From contig NZ_CP114909.1 in the NCBI RefSeq assembly GCF_027497355.1, positions 4,855,001 to 4,919,000 on the forward strand: 64,000 bases of DNA. Reading direction: 5' to 3'. The notes under the pieces are model-generated. The model was not told the origin of the DNA. It made no database searches and saw nothing but the letters and a program-made list of their open reading frames with translations. The DNA comes from Micromonospora sp. WMMA1947 (GTDB lineage: Bacteria > Actinomycetota > Actinomycetes > Mycobacteriales > Micromonosporaceae). Position numbers and translations under genes: made by a program. Shown here piece by piece: positions 46,717-55,299 of the stretch; positions within the stretch are counted from its first letter, which is position 1; every line of letters begins with the position of its first letter.

Positions 46717-47996
46717 GGACGGCACGGCAGCTCCACCCGCACGAGGGTAGGCCCACCGGGCGGGCTGGACAGCAACAGGCGTCCGTCCACCGCGGCCACC
46801 CGGTCGGCGAGCCCGGTCAGGCCGGTGCCGCGCGCCGGATCGGCGCCGCCCCGGCCGTCGTCGCGCACCTCCACCACCAGCAGGCGGTCGGTACGGGTCA
46901 GCCGTACCTGCGCCCGGCCGGCTCCGGCGTGCCGGGCGACGTTGCCGAGCGTCTCCGAGACCACGTACCAGGCGGTGGTCTCCACCAGCTCCGGCACCGG
47001 GCGGGTCAGGTCGGCGTGCACGGTGACCGGGACGACCGACCGTGCGGCCAGGTCGCCGACGGCGGCGGCCAGGCCGAGTTCGGTCAGCTGCGGCGGGCGG
47101 ATGCCCTGGACGATCCCGCGCAACGTCACCATCAGCTCCTTGGCCTGCTCGTGCGCCGCCGCGAGCGGCTTCGCCGCCGGGGAGTCGTCCGGCACGTCGA
47201 GGCGGGCCAGCCCGAGCTGCAGGGTGAGGCTGGTCAGGCGCGGCTGCACGCCGTCGTGCACGTCCCGCTCGACGCGGCGGCGCTCGGCCTCGTAGGCGCT
47301 CACCAGACGGGCCCGGGACCGGGTCACCTCACGCAGCGCGGTACCGCCGGGCGCGCCGTCGAGCAGCAGGCGGGCCACCGCCGCCTGGGCCGCGACGAGC
47401 AACCCGGCCAGGTAGACCAGCGCGGGGACCGCCAGCAGGCCGGCGACCGCGTACGGCACCGCCTCGGCGGGGGAGCCGACAGTGGCCCAGACCAGCACGA
47501 TGCGGTCCTCGCCGTCGGCCAGCCACGGACCGGCGACGAGGGCCACGTCCACTAGCACGAGCAGACCGAACATCCCGTACGCCAGCGGCACCGCCACACC
47601 CAGCACCGCCAGGTACGCGCCCTCTCGCCACCCGTCGGCGGTGGTGAGGCGGGCGGCGATTCCGCGCCACCTCGGCGCGGTCACCGGCCGGTCGTCGACC
47701 AGGCCGAGCCGCCACCGCTCGATCGCTGCCACCGGCGCGGCGGCCAGCGGGGCGATCGCCACCACCGCCAGCGCCAGCACGGCCAGCACCGCCAGCGCCA
47801 GGGCGTCGACCGGGCGGCCCTGCCGCAGCGCGCCGGCCACCAGCAGCAGCGGTGCGGCGACCACCGCCGCGCCGAGCGCCGCTGCGCCGGCCAGGGGCAG
47901 CGTCGTGGCGGCGTACGCCAGGGTCCGCCACGGCCACGCGGAGAGCAGGTAGCGGCGACCGCGCAACGCGGCCGCCAGCCCGTGATCGATGGTCAT
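46713..47996 (-). CDS. Sensor histidine kinase (HisKA_3 family)
   Basis: This 427-residue membrane kinase has six or so N-terminal transmembrane helices forming a Sensor-like domain (about 25-210) without a large extracytoplasmic loop, suggesting it senses the membrane itself. The phosphoacceptor His lies in ERDVHDGVQPRL (about 247). HATPase_c features follow: ETLGNVARHAGAGRAQV, VRDDGRGG and GTGLTGL. It is the partner of the overlapping LuxR-type regulator. It diverges from a DUF998 membrane protein gene, a common layout in which the system controls a membrane target. Confidence 0.93.
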   Translation of the reverse strand: MTIDHGLAAALRGRRYLLSAWPWRTLAYAATTLPLAGAAALGAAVVAAPLLLVAGALRQGRPVDALALAVLAVLALAVVAIAPLAAAPVAAIERWRLGLVDDRPVTAPRWRGIAARLTTADGWREGAYLAVLGVAVPLAYGMFGLLVLVDVALVAGPWLADGEDRIVLVWATVGSPAEAVPYAVAGLLAVPALVYLAGLLVAAQAAVARLLLDGAPGGTALREVTRSRARLVSAYEAERRRVERDVHDGVQPRLTSLTLQLGLARLDVPDDSPAAKPLAAAHEQAKELMVTLRGIVQGIRPPQLTELGLAAAVGDLAARSVVPVTVHADLTRPVPELVETTAWYVVSETLGNVARHAGAGRAQVRLTRTDRLLVVEVRDDGRGGADPARGTGLTGLADRVAAVDGRLLLSSPPGGPTLVRVELPCRP

Positions 47997-48020
47997 GGCC
48001 CGACGCTAGCCAGGCCACGC

Positions 48021-48071
48021 AGACCTACCCAGCCGGCTGGGGCCCCTCTCCGGGTAGGTCTGGCCCTACCC
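48021..48071. promoter_or_regulatory. Triple CCTACCC elements between kinase and DUF998 genes
   Basis: AGACCTACCC (48021-48030) and its exact inverse GGGTAGGTCT (48052-48061) flank a 21-base centre. A third copy, CCTACCC, lies at 48065-48071. These repeats sit between the divergent kinase and DUF998 starts and are the best candidates for response-regulator binding. Confidence 0.6.
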
Positions 48072-48128
48072 GGAACCGGCCCGCCACGCCCCGTGCGCCG
48101 GGGTGCCCCGAGGCGGTGCGATCGGCGG

Positions 48129-48773
48129 ATGAGAAACCGCCTCGCGGGCGCCTGCTGGCTGCTCGCCGCCGTGTCGTTCCTGGTCGCCAACGTGGTCGTC
48201 GGCCTGGCCTGGGACCAGCCCGGGTTCAGCTGGGCCGAGCACAACATCAGCGACCTCGGCAACGTGACCTGCGGTGTGTGGGACACCAGCCGGCCCCGCC
48301 CGGTCTGCTCGCCGTGGCATCCGGCCATGAACGCCGTCTTCGTCGGCACCGGGCTGCTGCTCGCGCTCGGCGCGCTGCTCGCACACCGGGCGCTGCGCCC
48401 GGGCCCCGCCGCGGCCGTCGCCGTCGCGTCGACAGTGGCCGCCGGATCCGGGTACGTGCTGGCCGGCCTCTACCCGGCCGACGTGGACGAGAACCGGCAC
48501 GTGCTCGGCGCGCTGCTGGTCTTCGCGCTCGGCAACGCCGCCCTGCTCGCCGCCGCCCTCGCCGGCCGGTCGCCGCTGCTGCGGCAGCTGCGGACCGTCA
48601 GCGCGGTCCTCGGCCTGCTCGGGCTCGCCGGCACCGTGCTGTTCCTGGCCCGGGTGGACACCGGCATCGGTGTGGGCGGCATGGAGCGTGTCGCCGTGTT
48701 CCCGCTGTTCGCCTGGGTCACGACGGCCGGGCTGCGGCTGCTCCCGTTTCGTCGGGCCCGGCCCCTATCCTGA
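48129..48773 (+). CDS. DUF998-family membrane protein
   Basis: This 214-residue protein has six transmembrane helices and the DUF998 features: HNISDLGN early (about residue 38-45), CSPWHPAMNAVFVGTGLLLALGA, and VGGMERVAVFPLFAW near the end. It has no known enzymatic role. Its position opposite a two-component system with shared CCTACCC elements suggests that the system regulates it. The ATG start has no strong Shine-Dalgarno. Confidence 0.86.
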   Translation: MRNRLAGACWLLAAVSFLVANVVVGLAWDQPGFSWAEHNISDLGNVTCGVWDTSRPRPVCSPWHPAMNAVFVGTGLLLALGALLAHRALRPGPAAAVAVASTVAAGSGYVLAGLYPADVDENRHVLGALLVFALGNAALLAAALAGRSPLLRQLRTVSAVLGLLGLAGTVLFLARVDTGIGVGGMERVAVFPLFAWVTTAGLRLLPFRRARPLS

Positions 48774-48777
48774 CCGG

Positions 48778-49065
48778 ATGGAGCTGGCGTTCAGCGGCGA
48801 GGTGTGGTTCTGGCGCGGCCCGGCGCCGTACCACTTCGTCACCGTGCCCGACGAGCAGAGCGCGGCGATCGAGGCCGCCTCGGCGTCGGTCACCTACGGC
48901 TGGGGCATGATCCCGGTGACGGTCCGCATCGGTGACACCGACTGGCGGACGTCACTGTGGCCGAAGGACGGCCGGTACGTGGTGCCGCTGCGGGTCGCGG
49001 CGCGCCGGGCCGAGGGCATCGAGCTGGGCGACCGGGTCGACGTGCGGCTGACGGTGGACGTGTGA
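48778..49065 (+). CDS. DUF1905-family protein
   Basis: This 95-residue beta-barrel-type protein matches the DUF1905 pattern: FSGEVWFWRGPAPYHFVTVP, GWGMIPVTVRIGDTDWRTSLWPKDGRYVVPLR and GDRVDVRL. Function is unknown. TATCCT lies 6 bases before the ATG, so it is probably leaderless. Its last codons overlap the GTG of the sirtuin gene (GTGA), implying translational coupling. Confidence 0.9.
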   Translation: MELAFSGEVWFWRGPAPYHFVTVPDEQSAAIEAASASVTYGWGMIPVTVRIGDTDWRTSLWPKDGRYVVPLRVAARRAEGIELGDRVDVRLTVDV

Positions 49066-49886
49066 CCGGGCCGGAGCTCGCCGAGGCGGGCCGGCTGCTC
49101 GCCGCCGCGCGGCGGCCGGTGGTGTTCACCGGGGCCGGCATGTCGGCCGAGAGCGGCGTGCCGACGTTCCGGGACGCCCAGACCGGGCTCTGGCAGCGGT
49201 ACGACCCGCAGGAGCTGGCGACCCCGGCGGCGTTCCGGGCCGACCCGGCGCTGGTCTGGGGCTGGTACGAGGCACGCCGGCGCGGGGTGCGCCGCGCCGA
49301 GCCGAACCCGGGGCACCGGGCGGTGGCGGCGATCGCGGCCCGGCTGCCGGACACCGTGGTGATCACGCAGAACGTCGACGACCTGCACGAGCGCGGCGGG
49401 GTGCCCGCTCCGGTACGCCTGCACGGCAGCCTGTTCGCGCCCCGCTGCTCGGCCTGCGCCCGGCCCGCGCCGCTGCCACCCGACCTGCCGCCGCGCTCCG
49501 GCGCGGCGGAACCGCCCGGCGGGCCGGAGCCGCATGCGCCGGAACCGCGGGACGGGCCGCTGACCCCGCCCGCCTGCGCCGGATGCGGCGCGCCCGTACG
49601 GCCCGGGGTGGTGTGGTTCGGCGAGGCGCTGCCAGCGGCCGCGCTCGACGCGGCGGTCGAGGCGGCCTCCGGCTGCGACCTGCTGCTGACGGTGGGCACC
49701 TCGGCGCTCGTGCACCCGGCCGCCGAGATCCCCCTCGTCGCGGCCCGCCTCGGCGCGCCCGTGGTGCAGGTGAACCCGGTGCCGACGCCGCTGGACGCGA
49801 TCTGCGCGGTGAACCTGCGCGGCCCGGCCGGCGAGGTGCTGCCCGCGCTGGTCCGCGCCGCCTGGCCGGACGCCGACGCCGGCTGA
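49062..49886 (+). CDS. Sir2-family NAD-dependent protein deacylase
   Basis: This 274-residue sirtuin removes acyl groups from lysine using NAD+. It has FTGAGMSAESGVPTFRD, TQNVDDLHERGG, the catalytic His in RLHGSLF, and zinc cysteines in RCSACA and PACAGCG. The interval between the two Cys pairs is long and Pro/Glu-rich (about 35 residues). A Tyr and Arg in the segment ARRRGVRRAEPN may mimic the class III (desuccinylase-type) pocket, but this is uncertain. It is coupled to the DUF1905 gene upstream. Confidence 0.93.
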   Translation: MTGPELAEAGRLLAAARRPVVFTGAGMSAESGVPTFRDAQTGLWQRYDPQELATPAAFRADPALVWGWYEARRRGVRRAEPNPGHRAVAAIAARLPDTVVITQNVDDLHERGGVPAPVRLHGSLFAPRCSACARPAPLPPDLPPRSGAAEPPGGPEPHAPEPRDGPLTPPACAGCGAPVRPGVVWFGEALPAAALDAAVEAASGCDLLLTVGTSALVHPAAEIPLVAARLGAPVVQVNPVPTPLDAICAVNLRGPAGEVLPALVRAAWPDADAG

Positions 49887-50052
49887 GCTGCCCGCCGCCG
49901 CCCGGCCGGACAACCCGGCCGCGCCGCCTCGTCGTGCCGCCCGGGCACCGGTCCGGCGCACCGAGCCGGGCGTGATCGCGGGAATCGCCAGATCGCCCGT
50001 CCGGGGCCGCCTACCGTCGGCGCAGGAGGTGGACCGGCGGAGGGCGGCGGAC

Positions 50053-51279
50053 GTGGCACGCGAACGGGTACGAGGACGGCTGCACGCGCCCCGGCCGGGG
50101 CCGGACCAGCGCCGGGTCACCCCCTTCGAGATCTTCTTCGACCTGGTCTTCGTCTTCGCGCTCACCCGGATCATGGCGCTGATCGAGCCGCACCCGACCC
50201 CGGCCGGGATGGCCAAGGGGCTGCTCCTGCTCGTGCTGCTCTGGGTGGCGTGGCTGTCGTACACCTGGTTGGGCAACCACACGCCCGCCGACGTCGGGGT
50301 GGTGCGCGGCGGGTTCCTGGTCGCGATGGCCGCGTTGTTCCTGGCCGCGCTCGCCATGCCGGAGGCGTGGACGCCGGGTTCGGGGCTGGACGGGCCGCTG
50401 ATCGTCGTGCTGGCCTACGTGGTGCTGCGCGTGGTGCACCTGACGCTGTTCCACTGGGCCGCGGCGGGTGACCCGGAACTGCGCGCCCGGATCCGGTTCT
50501 TCGCGTTCGTCAGCGCCGCCGGCTGGGTGCCGCTGCTGCTCGGCGCGCTGCTGGACGGCGCCGCGCACGCGACGCTGTGGGTGCTGGGTTTCGCGATCGA
50601 GGTGGCCGGGCAGCGACTGTCGTACGCCCGCCGGGGCGCCTGGCCGCTGCGCAGCCCGACGCACTTCGCCGAGCGGTACGGCCTGGTGCTGATCATCTCG
50701 CTGGGGGAGTCGCTGGTGGCCGCGGGGGTGGGCGCGGCCTCGGCGGTCACCGAGCCGCCGGTCCTCGCCGTGGCGCTCGTCGCCTTCGTGGTGACCGTCT
50801 GCCTCTGGTGGCTCTACTTTCGCCGCACGTCCCCGGCGGCGGCCCGGACGCTCGCCACCGCACCGGCGGCGCAGCGGGACCGGATGGCCGCGGACGCCTA
50901 CAGCCAGACCCATCTGCTGCTCGTCGCCGGCGTCATCTTCCTGGCGCTCGGCGTCGAACAGGTGCTGGAGCACGTCGCCGATCCGCAGGCCGGGCCCCGG
51001 CTGAACGGCTCGGCGGCGGTGGCGCTGTTCGGCGGCGCGGCCGTCTACCTGGCCGGACGGCTGCTGTTCCGGCGGTTGACCGGTCAGCCGGTGGGTGCGG
51101 CCCGGCTGGCCGTCGCCGGTGCGGCGTTGCCGCTGGTCGCGCTCGGGACGGTACTGCCGCCGGCGCTGGCGCTGGCGGCGCTGGCCGGGCTGCTGCTGGT
51201 CGCGATCGCCGTCGATCGGCGCGGTGAGCCGTCCGCCGCCGGGCGGTCGACGGTCACCGACGCGCATCAACCGGTCTGA
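50053..51279 (+). CDS. Low temperature requirement protein A (LtrA) family membrane protein
   Basis: This 408-residue protein has about ten transmembrane segments. It begins, after a basic N-terminus, with the LtrA signature RVTPFEIFFDLVFVFALTRI. It also contains ERYGLVLIISLGESLVAAGVG, the second family motif with conserved Glu and Ser. Listeria LtrA was named for low-temperature growth; the molecular function is unknown. The GTG start has a GGAGGG about 10 bases upstream. The 166 bases before it hold no other evident feature. Confidence 0.9.
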   Translation: MARERVRGRLHAPRPGPDQRRVTPFEIFFDLVFVFALTRIMALIEPHPTPAGMAKGLLLLVLLWVAWLSYTWLGNHTPADVGVVRGGFLVAMAALFLAALAMPEAWTPGSGLDGPLIVVLAYVVLRVVHLTLFHWAAAGDPELRARIRFFAFVSAAGWVPLLLGALLDGAAHATLWVLGFAIEVAGQRLSYARRGAWPLRSPTHFAERYGLVLIISLGESLVAAGVGAASAVTEPPVLAVALVAFVVTVCLWWLYFRRTSPAAARTLATAPAAQRDRMAADAYSQTHLLLVAGVIFLALGVEQVLEHVADPQAGPRLNGSAAVALFGGAAVYLAGRLLFRRLTGQPVGAARLAVAGAALPLVALGTVLPPALALAALAGLLLVAIAVDRRGEPSAAGRSTVTDAHQPV

Positions 51280-51309
51280 GGCCGGATCACCGGGCGTGGC
51301 GGGTGAGCC

Positions 51310-51855
51310 TCACGCGCCGCGCGGCGCCCGCTTCGGGAAGACGGTGTACGCGACCGGCCAGAACACCAGCCAGCCCGCCATGACCACGGTGAGCCGGCCG
51401 GCCCAGGCCCACAGTTCGGCGGTCCGGTCGGTGTCGCCGACCACGGCGATGCCGGCGAGCAGCACCGCGCAGGCGACCGCCCAGCCGATCATGCCCTTGC
51501 CCCATTCGCGCCACTCGTGCCGGGCCCGCGCCATCCCGTACTTCGGGGCCCGGCGCGGGGGAGGGCCGCCGGCGAACCGGTGCGCGAACCGCTCGTCGGC
51601 CCAGCGCACCATGCTGTGCCCGAACGCCACCGAGAACCCGAGGTACGCGGCGGCGAGGCCGTGGGCGAAGGTGGCGGTCGCGCCCCGGCGCAGGTCGATC
51701 ATCGTGGCGGCCAGCAGCACCAGGTCGACGACCGGCACGGCGATCAGCAGGGCGGCGCCGAGGCGGGGCCGGCGCAGCGGGTACCGGGCGATCAGTCCGG
51801 CGAGCAGCACCACCCAGAACGCCACCTCACATCCGACGATCACTGCGACGAGCAT
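51310..51855 (-). CDS. Uncharacterised four-helix membrane protein
   Basis: This 181-residue protein has four hydrophobic segments in two pairs separated by a basic cytoplasmic loop (ERFAHRFAGGPPPRRAPKYGMARARHEW). I do not recognise the family. The ATG follows AGGGGG by about 5 bases. It is divergent from a TetR-type regulator, and the inverted repeat between them suggests it is the regulator's target. Confidence 0.75.
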   Translation of the reverse strand: MLVAVIVGCEVAFWVVLLAGLIARYPLRRPRLGAALLIAVPVVDLVLLAATMIDLRRGATATFAHGLAAAYLGFSVAFGHSMVRWADERFAHRFAGGPPPRRAPKYGMARARHEWREWGKGMIGWAVACAVLLAGIAVVGDTDRTAELWAWAGRLTVVMAGWLVFWPVAYTVFPKRAPRGA

Positions 51856-51874
51856 CCGACCCCCTTTTTTAGTA

Positions 51875-51898
51875 CGCTGTGCGATAACCGTAACAGCG
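51875..51898. promoter_or_regulatory. CGCTGT-N12-ACAGCG operator candidate
   Basis: A perfect 6-bp inverted repeat spans 24 bases in the 70-base gap between the divergent membrane-protein and TetR-type genes. Its A/T-richer centre would suit a TetR dimer. Confidence 0.6.
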
Positions 51899-51925
51899 GC
51901 CGTCAACCAGCCTCCGGAGGGGCCC

Positions 51926-52504
51926 GTGCCCAAGATCGTCGACCACGGCGCGCGCCGTGCCGAACTGGCGCGGGCGATGTGGCGGGTCGTCTACCGCGAC
52001 GGCGTCGGCGCCGCCACCGTCCGCAGCATCGCGGCCGAGGCGGGCTGGTCACCGAGCGCGCTGCGGCACTACTTCGCCACCCAGACCGAGCTGCTGGTGT
52101 TCGCCATGGAACACGTGCAGGCGGAGGCGGCCGAGCGGATCGCCACCGGCGACCGCAGCGGAAGCCCGCGCCAGGTCGCCCAGCGGATCCTGGAACAACT
52201 GCTGCCGCTGGACCGCCAGCGCGTCCGCGAGGCCGAGGTGTGGCTGCTGCTCGCCGCGCGCGCCCAGACCGACCCGGCGGCGCGGGCCCGGATGGCCGAC
52301 GCGGACGACGGCATCCGCCGCGCCGCCGAGTTCGCCGTCGCGCTGCTGACCGGGAAACCGGCCGCCGACCCCGAGGCGGTCGCCGGGCTGCACGCCCTGC
52401 TCGACGGGCTCGCGCTGCACGCGCTGCTGTACCCCGATCGGATGCCGCCCGCGCGCGCCCGGGAACTGCTCGGCGCGCACCTGGACGCGCTCGCCGCGTC
52501 CTGA
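51926..52504 (+). CDS. TetR/AcrR-family transcriptional regulator
   Basis: This 192-residue regulator has an N-terminal helix-turn-helix (about 10-55: AMWRVVYRDGVGAATVRSIAAEAGWSPSALRHYFATQTEL). The helical ligand-binding domain resembles the BetI-like C-terminal type. The ribosome-binding site GGAGGGG precedes the GTG at about 5 bases. It probably represses itself and the divergent membrane protein through the intergenic palindrome. The ligand is unknown. Confidence 0.9.
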   Translation: MPKIVDHGARRAELARAMWRVVYRDGVGAATVRSIAAEAGWSPSALRHYFATQTELLVFAMEHVQAEAAERIATGDRSGSPRQVAQRILEQLLPLDRQRVREAEVWLLLAARAQTDPAARARMADADDGIRRAAEFAVALLTGKPAADPEAVAGLHALLDGLALHALLYPDRMPPARARELLGAHLDALAAS

Positions 52505-52509
52505 CCGCC

Positions 52510-55251
52510 TCAGTCGCCCGTCGGGCGGCCCATCGCCGCGCCCAGCTCGGCGCGGCTGGCGATGCCCAGCTTGCGGTAGACCCGGGCCAGGTTGGCCTCC
52601 ACCGTCTTCGGGCTGATGTAGAGCGCGTCGGCGATGAGCCGGTTGGTCTGGCCCCGGGCGGCGAGCCGGGCGACCCGCTCCTCGGTCGCGGTCAGCGCCG
52701 TCGGGGCCCGAGTGCGGGCACCGATGCGGCCCAGCTCCGCCCGCGCCCGGTCGGCGAACGCGGACGCGCCGAGCGCGTCGAACTCGGCCGCCGCCGCGTC
52801 GAGCGCCGCCCGCGCCTCCCGCCGTCGCCGCACCCGCCGGTACGCGCGCCCGGCGGCGAGCAGGCAGCGGGCCCGGTCCAGCGGCAGCACCGTCTCCGGC
52901 ACCGCGGCCCGGGCCCGCGTCAGCGCGTCCAGCGCCTCGCCCGGATCCGCCCCGGTCGCCCCGGCCAGCAGCACCCGGCTGCGGGCCAGCCCGAGCGTCG
53001 TCCACGGGCGCGGCAGCCTGCGGTGGCGCCCGGCCAGCCGGTCCAGCGCGGCGTGGGCGGTGTCCAGGTCACCTGCGCCCACGCACGCCTCGATCCAGTC
53101 CGGCTCGAAGCGCTGCCCCAGCGGTTCGGCGATGCCCGACCCGTCGAGGTCGGCCGCGAGCGCGCCGTACGCCGTCGCGGCGGTGGCCCACTCCCCGCGG
53201 GCCAGCGCCACCAGCCCGGTGAGCTGGTGGTGCAGTCGCCGGCTCCACGCGTCGCCGAGGTCGTCGTCGCGGCGCAGCCCGGCGGCCGCGGCACCCGCCT
53301 GCGCCAGCCGCCCCCGGTGCGCGTCGAGCACACCGGCCAGCCAGCTCTCGCCCACCAGCCCGGTGCCCAGCTGCTCACCCAGATCACGGGCGGCGGCGAT
53401 GTGCGTACCGGCCTCGGCGAAGCGCCCCGCCAGCAGCTCCGTCTCGCCGAGGTGGGTGAGTACCTCGTGCCGCAGCGGGTCGTCGCCGCGCGCCACCGCC
53501 AGGTCCAGCATCAGGTGCAGCCGGGCCCGAGCCCGGTCGTGGTCGTCGACCGACTTCCACCAGATCGCCGGCACCGAACCGGCCAGGAAGGACGGCTCAC
53601 CGTCCTCCAGTGACAGGGCCCGGTCCAGCAGGTCGGTGGGCGCCGGGCCGCCGGCGCGTACCTCGTGGAAGAACAGCAGCAGCAGCGCGGCGGTGAGCAG
53701 CGGGCGGTGCTCGTCCCGGTCGGACAGGCGGGCGATCGCGGCCCGCGCGTGCCGGCGGGCGGGCTCCGGCTGGTCGTGGAACATGGTCAGGTGCGTGTGG
53801 ATCCGCCCGGCCAGGTCGCCGTCCGGCCCGGCGGCGGCGAGCGCCTGCTCGGCGACGCGGACGGCGGTGACCAGGTCGTCGGCGCACCACGCGACGAGCG
53901 CGCGCAACAGCAGCGCCTCGCCGCGTTCGGCGCCGGTCAGCTCGCCCGCCGCCGCCTCGGCGGCCCGCCCGGCCGCCGCGTAGTCGCCGCTGTCGATGCG
54001 GCACTGCACCGCGTCGAGGCGGCGCCGGTTGCGGTCGGCGGTGGCGGACGGCGGGGTCAGCTCGGCCGCCCGGGCGTACCAGTCGGCGGCGAGCGCTGAC
54101 GCGCCGCGCATCCGCTGCCGGGCCGCCGCGGCGGCCAGGTCGGCGGCGACGGCGGCGTCCGGCGCCACTGTGCACCGGGACAGGTGCCGGGCCCGCTCGT
54201 CCGGGTCGGCGACCGCGCCGGCGAGCAGCGCGTGCAGCCGTCGCCGGGCCCCCGGCGGGATGCTCTCGCGCACCGCCGCCGCGTACCGGGGGTGTGCGAA
54301 GTCGACCCGGCTCGGGGTGACCACGACCAGCCCGGCGTCCTCGGCCGCGTCCAGCGCGCCGGCCGGCACGCCCGCCGCCGCCAGGTCCCGCAGCGTCGGC
54401 ACGCTCAGCAGCGCGGCCAGCCGCACCGCGTCCCGGCTCGGGCCGGGCAGCGCCCGCAGCGTCTCGGCGAGCAGCAGGCGCAGCGACGACGGTACGGGCA
54501 GGTCCTCGTCGTGGGCCGGTGGGCGGGGCAGCCGCAGCACCGCCCGGGCCAGCTCGATGGCGAGCAGCGGGTTGCCGTCGGCGTCGCGGGCCAGCCGGTC
54601 GGTGAGCGGACGGCTGAGCGTGCCGCCGAGCCGGGCCGCCAGGACGCGGTGCAGGTCCGCCGGGGTGAGCGGGGGCACGTCGGCACGCAGCAGCCGGTGC
54701 CGCCCGGTCGGGTCGTCGTCCAGTCCGAGCGGCACCGGAACCGGCGGGCCGTCCCCGGTGCGGTGGGTGGCCAGGACGGCGGGCCACCGGGTCAGCCGGC
54801 GCAGCGCGAACCGCAGCGCCCGGGCGCTCGGCGGGTCCAGCCACTGCGGATCGTCCACCGCGAGCAGGACGCGCGGCGCCTCGGTGACCGCCGCGTCGAG
54901 CAGGGTACGGGTGGCGGCGCCCACCGCCCGCTCGTCCACCGCGTCGTCGTGCTCGCCGGTCAGCAGCACCATGTCGGCGGCGACCCGCTGCGGCGCGGGC
55001 AGCAGTGGTAGCGCGTCGGCGAGCGGGCGCAGCACGTCGGCGAGAGCCGCGTAGGGCAGCGCGCTCTCGGCCTCGGTGGGCGCGGCGGACAGCACCCGCC
55101 AGCCGGTCCGCCCGGCGTGGGCGACCACCGCCCGCCAGAGCGCGGTCTTGCCGATGCCGCTCGGGCCGTCGAGGAGCACCGGCGTACCGGCGGTCAGGGC
55201 ACGCCACACCCGCTCGACGACCGCGTCGCGGCCGACCAGTGCGGCGTCCAT
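52510..55251 (-). CDS. LuxR-family ATP-binding regulator (LAL type)
   Basis: This 913-residue large regulator has an AAA/STAND ATPase domain starting at the N-terminus with Walker A GPSGIGKTALWR (about 29-40) and Walker B VLLAVDDPQWLD (about 128-139). A long TPR-like helical region follows. The C-terminal LuxR helix-turn-helix (about 850-910) reads LTATEERVARLAARGQTNRLIADALYISPKTVEANLARVYRKLGI, interrupted here only by normal spacing. LALs activate carbohydrate or secondary-metabolite genes after ligand binding. No biosynthetic cluster adjoins it. The neighbouring lipoprotein operon is a possible target. Confidence 0.93.
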   Translation of the reverse strand: MDAALVGRDAVVERVWRALTAGTPVLLDGPSGIGKTALWRAVVAHAGRTGWRVLSAAPTEAESALPYAALADVLRPLADALPLLPAPQRVAADMVLLTGEHDDAVDERAVGAATRTLLDAAVTEAPRVLLAVDDPQWLDPPSARALRFALRRLTRWPAVLATHRTGDGPPVPVPLGLDDDPTGRHRLLRADVPPLTPADLHRVLAARLGGTLSRPLTDRLARDADGNPLLAIELARAVLRLPRPPAHDEDLPVPSSLRLLLAETLRALPGPSRDAVRLAALLSVPTLRDLAAAGVPAGALDAAEDAGLVVVTPSRVDFAHPRYAAAVRESIPPGARRRLHALLAGAVADPDERARHLSRCTVAPDAAVAADLAAAAARQRMRGASALAADWYARAAELTPPSATADRNRRRLDAVQCRIDSGDYAAAGRAAEAAAGELTGAERGEALLLRALVAWCADDLVTAVRVAEQALAAAGPDGDLAGRIHTHLTMFHDQPEPARRHARAAIARLSDRDEHRPLLTAALLLLFFHEVRAGGPAPTDLLDRALSLEDGEPSFLAGSVPAIWWKSVDDHDRARARLHLMLDLAVARGDDPLRHEVLTHLGETELLAGRFAEAGTHIAAARDLGEQLGTGLVGESWLAGVLDAHRGRLAQAGAAAAGLRRDDDLGDAWSRRLHHQLTGLVALARGEWATAATAYGALAADLDGSGIAEPLGQRFEPDWIEACVGAGDLDTAHAALDRLAGRHRRLPRPWTTLGLARSRVLLAGATGADPGEALDALTRARAAVPETVLPLDRARCLLAAGRAYRRVRRRREARAALDAAAAEFDALGASAFADRARAELGRIGARTRAPTALTATEERVARLAARGQTNRLIADALYISPKTVEANLARVYRKLGIASRAELGAAMGRPTGD

Positions 55252-55299
55252 GGCGGGATGGTGGCACAGCCGCGCCCGCGAACCCAGCGTCGGCGCGGC

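Noticed and set aside
52510..55251. Secondary-metabolite cluster regulator
   Set aside because: The LAL regulator has no biosynthetic enzymes around it within the window.
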